From Guadua angustifolia (lineage: Eukaryota; Streptophyta; Magnoliopsida; Poales; Poaceae): a stretch of 64,000 nucleotides of DNA. Position numbers and translations under genes: made by a program. Position 1 is the stretch's first letter, and each line of letters opens with the position of its first letter. Shown here piece by piece: positions 33,521 to 44,162 of this stretch. The notes beneath the pieces are model-generated. The model was not told the origin of the DNA. It worked only from the letters and a program-made list of their open reading frames with translations, and searched no databases. The DNA lies in assembly GCA_036346375.1 (NCBI GenBank), contig CM070500.1, positions 76,364,437 to 76,428,436 on the forward strand. The letters are read 5' to 3'.

Positions 33521-33980
33521 ATGAGACTTGACGCAGACAAAGAGGCTTTCCGCACACTGTTCTCACCTGCCCCTTTGTAACATCCCAAAATTTGGGTTTT
33601 CAAAAATGTTTTGTGAAGTTTAGCTCCCCAAAAATTCGCGATAATTTTCTCGCTTAATTAAAGATTAATTTGGAATTTTCTAAAGTTAAAATAATTTAAT
33701 TTGATTAATTAATACTTTAATTAAATGCAAATATATTTTATTTAGATTCCTTGTGCTTCAAGGACTTTTTGTGTATTTTCTGAGATTTTTCTGAGCTTGT
33801 TTGCTATTTTTGGTATTTAATTTGATTCTGCTGCCGTTTGATGAAAATCCAACGCACCAGAAGAGGCCACGTCATCGGTTACTGTAGCGCATGCGTCAGG
33901 TGCTTGATCCGGGTCCTTTTCAATCCGTTTCCTATTCAAACTCCTTCCAAATTTATTTTCCTTACTTGGCACGACTTCTA

Positions 33981-33989
33981 GCCTATATA
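33981..33989 (+). promoter_or_regulatory. TATA box inside the giant LTR
   Basis: CTATATAAG in TAGCCTATATAAGAGTTCCT, about 405 bp from the TG end, consistent with the U3/R boundary of a plus-strand LTR. Confidence 0.5.
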
Positions 33990-35130
33990 AGAGTTCCTAG
34001 ACCCTCCCACGCAGCCCTAATGTCCAGATCATCCCCAAACCCTATATTTCTTCAGATCAATCTATTCATGCCATCCTGCGTCGGCCGAACTTTGCTTCGC
34101 GTTCCCCGTCAACTCGTCGACTCTTTTCAAGATCCGTCTTCGCCATGGCGTGCTCTATGGTACCCTCTATTTCCCATCCAAATTTGGTGCAATTTCATCC
34201 ACGGAATCAAAAGTTACGGCCGCCCAAAGATCAAATCTTGCCGGAGCCCGTTCTCCCTCGTTTTGCGAGTTTGACCGTGAAATTTTATGGTAGACTCCTC
34301 TTGATGTCCCCTACATGGTGCTCACCCTAACTCATGGTTTTGCTGGTGGATTTGCGCAGAAAAATCAATCTTCCCCGATCAGACTGCGTTGCGGACAGCT
34401 GAAACTTCGCCGCGCGTTCCCGTTGATCCAGAAGGTAAAACTCAGATCCGTTCGCGTCATATTGTGCCAAATGATCCCAGACAGCTCTCTGTAAAATTTG
34501 GTTAGGTTTCATGCAGTACTTTAATAGTTATGACCGTTTGATCTATTAGCCCGAGAGCCGCTCATCGGCAGTTTGTGATCAATCCGGTGGGTCGCCGCCA
34601 AACCGCCTATACCATTGAGTTCGTGGTCGCCGCGTTCTCACGTGGTGCTCACTTTCCCTTTGCTGTTGCATCTATCGAAATTTTTTTATTCGTCGGCCGC
34701 CGCCGCCGCCGTCGCCGCTGCCGCCTTTTGCCGCCAACCATCTTTGATTGTCGTGACCATGTCAGCCTGTCCGTAGGTCCATACCCTACTGTTCTGGCCA
34801 TCCTTGGAGTTCAGTTGATCTCCGGTTGCCGCCAAAGCCATAATCTAGTATCTACCCGTCGCCTTTCGGTTTAGTCCTTTGCATCGGTTCGCGTTTCGTT
34901 CGCCATCCTGATAAACTTTAATCGCAGAGCCAACCCTACCCATCCTACCCTCCGCCAAGTGTATCCATCCTGAATCGCTTCGCTTAAACCCGGACTTAAC
35001 CTTTGGTCCAATTTGTCTTTGCATCACGACATGTGTACCCCACGATCGCAAATTAAACATGAGCCATGTCATGACCTCGCTGCCCTACCATTATACCGAT
35101 GGTCGCCACCTTGTAATATCCTAAGTGTTC

Positions 35131-35237
35131 GTTAACGCTTCATATTCATCGTTAACGCTCCACCGTTAACGTTAGCGTTAACGCTTCGCCGTTAACGTTT
35201 GCTATTAACGTTCGCCGTTAACGTTCCACCGTTAACG
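35131..35237. repeat. GTTAACG palindrome array (period 12-14 bp)
   Basis: GTTAACG starts at 35131, 35151, 35165, 35177, 35191, 35217 and 35231, with a variant ATTAACG at 35204. The last seven are 12-14 bp apart, with linkers such as CTTCGCC, TTCGCC and TTCCACC. The core CGTTAACG is self-complementary. It lies inside the giant LTR. Confidence 0.8.
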
Positions 35238-36471
35238 CTTTGCTCTCATCGTATCATTGCCATCGCATGGGTGCATGCAAGTGAAAGTCCTAATGTGATG
35301 TCCTTACCTTTTCTATCGCCTTTATTGTGATCTAGCCCATCACGTTGAGTTCAGCCTCGTACTCTGTCTATAACCGCCTCATCGTTGTCGAGTTCCGTCT
35401 CCGATGTAAGACTAACCTCCGGATCGAACCATAGTGGATGTCGACCCCATCCGCCTTGTCTTATCCTTGAAATCTAATCGCCATTAACCTAGAATTCATT
35501 CGTGGTCTTGGTCGATAGACCATTAGCCATATGACATATTCTTGTGCTAGACTTAGTCTATCAGTCTATCTTCCTTTTGGTTGACTGTGCCATTCGGTCA
35601 ACGAAAGTCAACCTCAAGCATCTGCTTAGTTCATGGTGAACTAACGTAACTTCGCGGGACCCGGCCTATAGATCGAGAGTCCATATGACATCGGCTATCC
35701 AATCAAGATAATAACCCGGAAGAAATATTCTTGGGATATTATTCCTTCTTTCACGCTTATTAATCTTTCTCTTGATGTATTTTTAAAGCCGTTCTCTTTT
35801 GTCTAATCATCGACCTAATCCATTCTAGTTCCTAATTTCATCTAAGCCGTTGTGCCCAATGCTATTCGTTCTTAATTTGGAGTTTACTTGATTTGCCTTT
35901 TGAGTTTTGTTGTATTTGTGTTTGTTTATCGTTAGACGCGTTGTTTTAAGTCGTCAAGGAGCCGAGAATCAAGCAAGCGGATATTGAAGATCGAGAATTA
36001 AGGATCAAGATAAAGAGTAAAGAATAATAAAATTGCAAGGGCCGTGCAAGTTGTGCTTTGACCATATTGATCCCATTTTTAAAACTATTTCGTTTGAAAT
36101 TATTGCATGCTAGTTTGAAATAAACTGCTTTCAATTAATCTGGGATTAGATAATCAACCTACTTGTTATTGCCACCTTGTCGCTATTATTTGTATGCCAT
36201 GATTCATTTGTCACCCTAGATTGTGGGTTAATAGTTGGACATTAATAATTTGCCAACATGGGTTAATTAGACCGTATGTAGTGTGCTTAGCCCTGCCACG
36301 TAGATTTGTCATGATTTTGGAAAAATTAAAGTTAATATTGACTTAATGAGATATGGAACGTGTTTTTGAGAATGTGACATGTGTTATTGAGTTGATGATG
36401 GCACGTGGTGCATGGTAAAGGACTGGGGTGGGAAAGTGATTTAGACTGAGGCAAGTGGCAAGATTGTTTCC

Positions 36472-36590
36472 GGTGGGCCAAGAGTGGCAATTGGGCGGTC
36501 GCATTTGGTTTTTGGTGGGCCGAGAGTGGCAACTGGGCGGTCGCATTTGGTGGGCCAAGAGTGGCAATTGGGCGGTCGTATTTGGTTTTA
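36472..36590 (+). repeat. Three tandem copies of a 35-42-bp G-rich unit
   Basis: Copies start at about 36472, 36514 and 36549. Each contains GGTGGGCCRAGAGTGGCAAY, then TGGGCGGTCG and ATTTGGT. Located in the giant LTR and non-coding. Confidence 0.85.
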
Positions 36591-37741
36591 TGATGAACTT
36601 TTGGTTAGTCTTGCCTCGGTCAACTAAGGACTTAACCTTGCGAGCCTTTGACCTGAGTCTTTCATACAACCACAAGTTCCGGAATGGGACGGACCTAGCT
36701 GAGTAAACTGTGAAATCTATTCTTTGGTACTGTCGTGGTGGTGTGAGGCTTGAGAAGCGGAATGAGAACTCACATGGCGCAAGAGGGGGCCTGGGTGTGG
36801 TAACCATCCCTCCAAAGTGTTGAAACCTTAGCGCAAGATCGGGTTTAGATGGATCTTTGAAAGGCTTTGTTATGATCGCTCATTCGATACTCTTGTATGG
36901 CGATGCACGGCCGACGTGGTGAGTTGATCATATCTTGTGGGTAAAGTGTATAACCTCTCGCAGAGTGTAAAAACTATTCAATAGCCGTGTTTCACGGTAT
37001 TGAGCATTGCTCGGGGATTACAGTCAAGGGTTAGATTTTGATAAAAATGAGGCTGGGAATGTGGATAACGTGATATGGAACTTGGTTAAGGATGAGAAAT
37101 GCTTCGCTTGAGAATGTTTGCAAAAGTTATTATTGGTATTACTTGTTTTACTGCTTTTCTATCTACTACGATTATTTGTGAAAGTCGCTTTATTGCAAAA
37201 GAACCATTCACCATTCCTTTGGAATAAGCCATGCATGTAGTAATAGAATCGCAGATTCTGCATGACTTGTTGAGTACGGTTGTGTACTCACCCTTGCTTT
37301 AACAAAACATCACCATTGAGGAGAAGTCTTTGTCTTGAAAAAGGAGAAGTTCTGCAAGAAGGCGATTATCTAGGAGTCGAACCTCGCGGATGCCCGTGGT
37401 ATATTGAAGGGTTCACCGACGTTCTTCGTTCATTGCTACTTATTTGAAGTTGAAGCCGTCAAGGCCTCACATGTGTAAGGTTGACCTTAAGGTCGCTCAA
37501 TAGTTTATATTTTATAATTGTGTTACTTTTATTATTCCATTGTGTATGATTGTGATATTCATCTATGTTGAGACTGTGCACTAGCGTGATCCCGACTAGT
37601 GCGAGAATATACAGAGGGTCCGGATTTGCACATTCGGTCCCGGACCTTCTTCTAAGTCTAGATATTTCCTTGGTAATCTCCGCTGCTAGAGTTAGCTGCC
37701 GCCACATTTTCCGATCTCTTGCCGCCGCCTAATCTCAAAAA

Positions 37742-40597
37742 ATGTCTTCTTCCTCCTCCTCCCCGAGCGTTCCCGTGCAGCCCTCCTCCAAAGACTGGAC
37801 TGTGTCGATTACGTCGCTGGAGCGCTTGGAGGAGTTGGTTACCTTTGGAGTTTTGCCTCCTTTGGCGGTGATCGGCGCGCGTCCTGCTGCAGACGAGTCC
37901 GTTCCCACACCGCGATCTGATGAGATTGTAGTTTTTGAATCTTTTTTCCAGCGCGGGCTCGGCCTCCCGGGCAGCGCTTTCTTTCGTGGTCTTCTTTATT
38001 TCTACAAGATTGAGCTGATCAACTTGAATCCCAATTCCATTCTTCAAATCTCCATCTTTGTACATCTATGCGGGGCGTATCTCGGAATTTGCTCGCATTT
38101 TAGCCTTTTCTGCCACTTGTTTCTTCTCAAACCCTTCCCACCAAAAGCGCGCCCAATGTGGTTGGTGGTGCCGGTTTCCAGCTGCGCGATGGGCTAAAGA
38201 AGGCCTATTTCTCCATCCCTTTCAAAACTTCGAACAAGGGCTGGCACAGGGAGTGGTTCTATTGCACCAATCCCGGTCCCTTTCTGCCTCCCTGCACCGG
38301 ACTTGCCCCTGCATTCTAGGTTTCCTGGGTCTCGCTTCCTCCGAGCTGCGACATGGACCAGGTGGAAGACCTCCTAAAGTTGATCAGCGGCCTGAAGGAG
38401 ACAGGTCTGACTGGGGTTGATATTGTTGTCAACTTCGCTCAACGCCGGGTTCAACCTCTCAAGGATAGGATTCATCTTGGGTTCGAGCACACTGGGCTGG
38501 TCGACCCCGCTCGCGAGGTGCCTGGGGTTGTCCCCAGAGGGGTGCTGGTTGACCAGATGAACGATCTCTTCATCCCAGGCACCGGGATCCTCCTTAAGGG
38601 TCGCCCGAAGCCCTTCTGCGCGAGTCGTCCTCCACCTGAGGTGAGCATTGACATATTTGCTTAATTTCCAACTTCTAACCTTTGACTATGCATTGATCGT
38701 CGCACCGATTCCTTTAGGACTGAATTGCGTTCTTCTCCGACGCTCCCCTTGCTCCAGCTTCCCGGCATAAGGGTGCTAAGTTTAAAGTATGGCCCCATCA
38801 CGGGGGCCGAAACACCATGGAGAGAAGTGGCCAAGGACCGGGGAAGTCCTCACGCCAAGACTCCAACCGAGGGCCCACGATCAGGGAGCCCTTGGCGCCG
38901 CATACGGGAGAGCCGGCATCTTGTTCCATTTCACCGAGGCCTGGTGCGGAGCCAGACGCTGGGAAAGGCAAGGCGCCAGCGGTCGGAGAAACCGCAGCAC
39001 CATTCAGCATGACTGGGAGCCCAGCGACCAAGGGCCCTGAAGCCCAGTCGTCAGCGCGGCCGACCCCCCCTCGCCGACTCCAAGTCTGGTGCGAAGACAT
39101 ATCTTCCCCCGAGTGGTCCTTCCACTCGGAGGTCGTCCCGTTTTAAAATAAGGAAGTCCGACAGGTTAACTTTCCGCTGCCTCCTATTCTTGATCCGCTG
39201 AAGGCCTTGATTTTCTTTCTTTCGGAAGGGTACTTTCAACGAAGTCCTCGAGGCTAATCCCGACCAAACCAGCCCAGAGGTTGGAGGTGTGAGCCTCACG
39301 GACCCGACGAGGGGACTGACGCGCTCACTGTTCTTCCAAGGACCGAATCGACTGACCCCGGCTGGCTGACCTCGAGGCGGCAGAGGCGGCCCTCGAATCT
39401 GAGATGCCTCCGCCGACGCCGAGCGCTTTGCCAACCCGATCACAAGCCTTCTGATTCCAAGGCCCGCTTCGCTTGCTTCCGGTGGAAGAAGTTACCCGAG
39501 TGCCACGCCGCCTTCTCCCGCCCGATCTCGCTATGCCTCATCTTTCACAATGATGATGGCAAGTGGACGTCTTTTGGCGATAGGGACGAGACGCAGATGC
39601 GGTAGGAGCTTTACGAGAATACCATTGAGTGTGCTCGGTTGATCCAGGTAGGCCATATCTTCTTTCTTCTTTGTTACCTACTCCACCATGTTCCGCTGTT
39701 GATTTTTTGCGATTTTTAGGTCCTGGGAGACTGCTCTGAAAAGCGAGATTTTTAGGTCCTTCTAGGGAGTTGCTCCCTAGGATCAAACTTCGAAAGGTGT
39801 ACGAGGCTGAGCTTGAGCAAGCCCGTGCTGAGGGCAGGGCCAACGTCGAGCGAGCTAGGAGTGAGGGTGAGGCCGAGCGGCGAAGGCTTTCAGCTCAAGT
39901 GCAGACCCTGGAGGAGGAGAAGTTGAACCTGGAAGGCTCCCTTCAAGGTAAGTGCTCATTCAATTGCCTTGCTGCCGTATCTAGCTGTTTGTTCTTTGAC
40001 TCTTCTTTCCCTGCCCCAGCCCGGGACTCCACCATTGCTAGCCTTCGGGGGGGGAGCTCGAGGCGGCTCAAGGACCTGGCGAGCTCCGAACTTCAAGCCC
40101 GAACCAACTCGGAGAAGTTGGGTCGGGAACTGGAAGGTGCGTCCCCAACTCGGCTCTACTCTTTCTTGTGCTCGCAATGTCTTTTGTGACGATCTGACTT
40201 GCTTGCAGAATATTGGGAGAGGGTGCAGGCTCAATTCTGCATCCTTGGTGAGAGGGTTAAGGCTTCAGAGGCGTCATGCTCTAGGTTCCGGGAGTCCTCC
40301 GAGGCGATGATGAAGTTCCTGAGCCCTAAAGAGGCAGTGCCAAGCGATGAAGGTGAGATCATCCTTCGGCTAATGGAGGGGCCCAAGAAGCTTCAGGCCT
40401 ACATTCGGGATACTGCAACTACGAGCGCTAGCCAGTGCTTGGCGATCGTGAAGTCCTTGTACCCCTGAGTGGACCTTGGAGCCATCCAGAAGGGTTTCGC
40501 CAGCACCGTTGATGACGATCAAGTCGCTGTCCTTCTCGAGGAGGTTAAGGATACATCCGCCTCTCTAGTGGAAAATTTGGACTTCAACCTTGTGTAA
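37742..40597 (+). pseudogene. Antisense gypsy gene with PF04195-type domain, multi-exon, decayed (copy 1)
   Basis: The ATG at 37742 opens MSSSSSSPSVPVQPSSKDWT. LERLEELVTFGVLPPLAVIG and IVVFESFFQRGLGLP follow, then the PF04195-type core (LYFYKIELINLNPNSILQIS, FVHLCGAYLGI). A frame shift near 38140 breaks it, and the protein continues as DQVEDLLKLISGLKETG and FAQRRVQPLKDRI. Intron-like joints are present: 38641 GTGAGC to AG 38717; 39648 GTAGGC to AG 39719; 39948 GTAAGT to AG 40019; 40137 GTGCGT to AG 40208. The 3' exons encode coiled coil (KVYEAELEQARAEGRANVER, RRRLSAQVQTLEEEKLNLEG, EYWERVQAQFCILGERVK) and end at TAA 40595-40597. Stops occur between exons (for example near 39145 and 40466). This protein family, annotated as a putative gypsy-type transposon domain, is carried on the opposite strand to pol between integrase and 3' LTR in Tat-type elements. 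Its function is not known to me. Confidence 0.8.
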
Positions 40598-40796
40598 TAC
40601 TTCTGCCTTTGTTGTATTGACTTGTTTCCTAAGGTGTTAGTTTTTGGTTGTAACTGCTTTGTTGCTTCCCAGGGGTCCTCGAATTGATGCTCACGTGTTC
40701 ATTCTTCGTCCGATTTAGCTTCTCATGCTGAGACGGTACCGCTTCGGCTTCCCGCACTAGCATTTATTCGAGACTGTTCGGCTCCCATGCACTGGG

Positions 40797-40802
40797 TATA
40801 TA
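40797..40802 (+). promoter_or_regulatory. TATA box for the small second antisense ORF (unit 1)
   Basis: TATATA in GGGTATATAGGGGGCG, 86 bp before the ATG at 40888. The same motif, TATATAGGGGCG, is kept in unit 2 at 47491, also 87 bp before its ATG. Confidence 0.5.
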
Positions 40803-40887
40803 GGGGGCGTCACCGCTATAGAAGCGATCGCCTGTCTCTAAGTCCTTTTCTGCGCCTCAGCTTTCAACTTTTCTCTTCAAATCTGCG

Positions 40888-41232
40888 ATGGCTTCCCCCT
40901 CTCGATCTTCTTCGCCTGGTAGCGAGGTTCCTCCGTCTTCTTTTCCGGCGGAGGAGGCGGTCTTCGACTTTGAAGACGACACCCCGCCGTCGCCCACGAA
41001 TGAGAAAGCCTTCCTTGCCGAGCTTTGGGCCGATTATGAGCTCGCCTTGGCCGAGCTCACGGAAGAGGAGGCCGCAGCCCGCGACGCTGCCAAGATCGAC
41101 GTGTTGATCGAGGCCGTCCCGAAGCTTGCCGAGGCGAGGACGCCTTATCGAGGCGGTGGGACGCGCACGCCGCGCTTAGGTTTAGAAGCCTACAAAAAAT
41201 CTTATGTAATGTATTGTTATATCCGAACCTAA
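40888..41232 (+). CDS. Small acidic protein encoded antisense in the gypsy element (copy 1)
   Basis: 114 codons: MASPSRSSSPGSEVPPSSFP, then EEAVFDFEDDTPPSPTNEKA, FLAELWADYELALAELTEEE and AAARDAAKIDVLIEA. The N-terminus is Ser/Pro-rich and acidic, followed by a predicted helix rich in Ala, Leu and Glu; no signal peptide or membrane segment. It has its own TATA box and follows the spliced antisense gene by 290 bp, ending about 400 bp before the end of gypsy pol on the other strand. The C-terminal 30 residues differ in frame from copy 2, so one of the two carries a shift. I know no function for it. Confidence 0.45.
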   Translation: MASPSRSSSPGSEVPPSSFPAEEAVFDFEDDTPPSPTNEKAFLAELWADYELALAELTEEEAAARDAAKIDVLIEAVPKLAEARTPYRGGGTRTPRLGLEAYKKSYVMYCYIRT

Positions 41233-41630
41233 GTGTTTAATCTTATGGGATTTTAATATTTGTTTGTTCTTTTTCTTCCCTATCAATCTTTGAGTTTGCC
41301 TAAGCGGTTTCTCCCTTTTTCGTTTAAGCACTTTGCCCGACTAGCCTAGCCCCCGAGTGCCGGGAGTCGGCTTATGGCCCTTTTTCCTCGGCACGCGTTT
41401 TTGGGTAGCTAGGGTTCGTCATTCATGGGGTTAGAGTTTTACGATTCGGGGGTTAGCGCACTCGGGCTTGGTCGCAATTGTTAGGGAAAAGTAATAAATG
41501 ACTCATAAGAAGGGTTGCACATGCGCAACACTATTAGGTGTAGCCCCCGACTTACTGCTTAATTGAGTTTCAATTGAGTAGCAAGTCAAGAAAAATTTTA
41601 TTCATGATTATCATAACTAATGTACAAAGT

Positions 41631-43083
41631 TCAAGAGTAAAAGCGACATAGATGCTCTATGTTCTATGTGTTGCCGATAACCACGCCGTCTTCACACTTC
41701 AGTCTGTAAGCCCCCGGGCGTGTCACCTCATCGACAATGTAAGGGCCTTCCCAGCCTGGAGAGAGCTTATGCTCGCCTTTTTAATTCCTTTGTAGGACCA
41801 GATCTCCCTTGGAGAAGGTTCGGCCCCGAACATTCCGATCGTGGTAGCGGCGTAGGCCCTGAAGGTATTTGGCCGACTGGATTGCTGTGATCTCCCTGGC
41901 TTTTTCCAGTCGGTCGAGATCTTCTATCCAGTTCTCCTCCAATTCGTCCTCCTTGTAACTCCGAACCCGCGGGGATCCGAACATCAACTCGGTTGGCAGA
42001 ACCGCTTCCGAGCCATATACTAGGAAAAAGGTGATCGCCTTGTAGAGTCTCGCTAGGAGTGGTCCTCAGTCCCCAGAGCACCGAGTGCTATTCTTTTACC
42101 CATCGTGCGGCATACGGCTTAAGACGATCAAAAATCCTTGCTTTTAGCCCTTACAGCACCATGCCATTGGCTCGTTCTACTTGCCCATTGCTCCGTGGAT
42201 GAGCCACAGAGGTAAAGTAGATCTTAATGCCAAGTTCATCGCATCAGTTTTGAAATTCTTCGCCTCGGAACTGAGTACCATTGTCAGTGATAATTCTGTT
42301 TGGGACGCCAAATCTGACCACGATCTCTTGAAAAAATTCCTTGGCCTTGGCCGCCGTGATCGTGGCGACAGGTTTAGCCTCAATCCACTTTGTAAATTTA
42401 TCGATGGCGACGAAAAGATGAGTGAAAACCTCCTGAGCCTTCTTTAAGGGTCCGACCATGTCGAGCCCCAGACGGCAAACGCCAGTGATTGGAATAGTTT
42501 GCGCCCCAGACCGAACATGTATCCGCCGGTGAAGGCGGCAACCTTCGAGGGTACGGACGATATTTTCGCGGCTCGATACAACAATCGGCCAAAAAATCCT
42601 TGACGACAAGCTTTCCCACCGTGGTGCTTGACGCTATGCGGATGCCCGCAAATTCCCGAGTGGATTTCTTTGAGAAGATTCTTCCTTCTTGCTCTGATAT
42701 ACAGCGCCTCAAGACTCCAGAGGTACTCTTTCTAAAAAGTTCTTCCCTGACTACCACGTAACTTTTGCATCGGCGTGTGACACGCTCTGCCTGCATACGG
42801 TCTTTGGGAAGCTCGTCTTTTAACAAATAATTCAAGAACGGAGTTGTGCAGTCAGAGTTGATGACCAAAACTTCCGCCTCGGCTAATTTTTCCTCCGGTT
42901 TGCGACTCTTGTCTGTTGGCTTATTGTCGACTGTGGAGCTCTTCAACAAACACACCCGATCGTATCGCCGCCGATCGAGCCCAATCTTGAGAGCTCATCT
43001 CGCTACTTCATTGTCTCGACGAAGTACATGGGTGAGCTCCAGAGAATTGTTGTCCATTAGTGTTGTTGGCACAACCATTTGAG
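41631..43083 (-). pseudogene. Ty3-gypsy pol: RNase H end and integrase (copy 1)
   Basis: Minus strand, in broken frames. The RNase H tail is MVVPTTLMDNNSLELTHVLR. The integrase H2C2 finger region follows (EFAGI...NIVRTLEGC), then the core LGLDMVGPLKKAQ (first Asp), FGVPNRIITDNGTQFRGEEF (second Asp) and a region continuing to the Glu (visible in copy 2 as HPRSNGQVERAN). The chromatin-distal C-terminus includes MFGSPRVRSYKEDELEENWI, RYHDRNVRGRTFSKGDLVLQ and a final EHLCRFYS with TGA at 41631-41633. Stops and shifts make it inactive. RT and gag are absent; homology ends at about 43083 where the MULE remnant begins. Confidence 0.88.
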
Positions 43084-43089
43084 AAAACC

Positions 43090-44162
43090 AAGGCCGCCAT
43101 ATGATGCAAGAGGTTGGTGCTGATGAATCGGAGGAAGTTGAGGAGAGCAGCCGGAGTGGAGATTGCTTAGAGAGGCAGGATGCCAGCTAAGTCATGAGGG
43201 TGTGCGAGGCAAGGAAACTGATGTTCCAAATCCAGATATTCATGTATTATTGGACGTGGTAGACGAGAGAGAAAACATTGAATCATTGGTTGAAGCGATG
43301 GAGGCAGAGAGTCAAGAATATGAGAATTTGAGTAACGATGTAGACGATGAAGAGAATTTCCCTACGAAGTGAGATACATATTAGTTCGATTGATTGGTGG
43401 TCAGTGAGGGTGAACAAATCGCATGGCAGTCGGATTAGAATGAGGTGAGGCAAGGTGCTATTTACAAGAATAAGTTTAAGGTTTAGGAAGTAGTGACAGC
43501 ATAGTCAGTGTCGCTTCGTATAACCTTTAAGGTTGCAAAGTCATGCAGTTGCAAAAAGGTATAGAAAAAACATATCCATGACCTGATCTGCAAAGTAGGT
43601 GATGCAAGCGACATATGGGTGCTAACTTCTACAAACAGTTTAAGAACAAGAATCTTTCGAAGCATTTTGAGAGGTTGTGCGATAAGACCCGACAAAGAAA
43701 GTTTAATGCACTGTGAAAGAAATTGGATGAGCTGACATCAAGGCATACAGTGGAGGCAGCGAAGAGGCTAATGCTTGGCACAGAGGAGGCCCCAGTACTG
43801 TTGTAGCAGTAAGTTCAAGAAGACGTTCAACCACCATAGAATGGGGCATTGCTCCTAACTACGCAAATGACGATGATGATAATTATAACAATTTCATGTC
43901 ACCTAGACCTCGATGTTCAAGTACTACCACAACAGGCCGTTTAAGCACTACTACAACAGGCCGTTCAAGAAACAATGCAAGAGGACATTCAACCAGCACT
44001 GAAAGAGAGTTAGCTCCTAACCATACAAATAACGATGATAATGATGATTTCATACCACCTAAGCCATGAACCTTGCATCCTCGGAGTCCTTCAAATCCTA
44101 ACGATGATATTACATTATGCCCTATCAAGTATCTAAATGTAGTACCCGTCAAGAACCAATAG
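43090..44162 (+). pseudogene. Mutator-like (MULE) transposase remnant (copy 1)
   Basis: The plus strand shows an acidic N-terminal part (LLDVVDERENIESLVEAMEA), then WNEVRQGAIYKNKFKV and VSLRITFKVAKSCSCK in broken frames, which fit the MuDR N-terminal region. After a jump it reads HMGANFYKQFKNKNLSKHFE and RQRKFNAL, KKLDELTSRHTVEAAKR, the segment around the RHM motif in MULE transposases. The DDE catalytic part between them is missing. The C-terminal tail is Ser/Thr/Asn-rich and ends at TAG 44160-44162. It abuts the truncated gypsy pol. Confidence 0.65.

Larger units (their letters stand above)
33576..37643 (+). mobile_element. ~4-kb insertion starting TGTAACATCCC, probable giant solo LTR
   Basis: The left edge is sharp: CCCTT then TGTAACATCCCAAAATTTGG, a typical LTR start. 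A TATA box (CCTATATAAGAG, about 33981) lies 400 bp in. No gag or pol motif occurs, and the start is not repeated inside, so this looks like one long LTR. I place the right edge before ACCTT (37644-37648) because the following CTTCTAAGTCTAGAT leads naturally into the 5' UTR of the interrupted gypsy gene, and ACCTT is one base off CCCTT. An alternative right edge is 37290, where ...GTACTCA is followed by a perfect CCCTT (37291-37295). Internal phrases such as GACCATATTGATCC and CTCACCCTTGCTTT resemble long grass gypsy LTRs. Confidence 0.6.

Noticed and set aside
36332..36807. Minus-strand frames of 66 and 154 codons in the LTR
   Set aside because: Arise from the three-copy minisatellite; repeated peptide, no domain.
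37291..37295. CCCTT as the right target repeat of the giant LTR
   Set aside because: It is a perfect match, but the sequence after it still looks LTR-like, while the host 5' UTR appears to resume only after 37648. Kept as an alternative.
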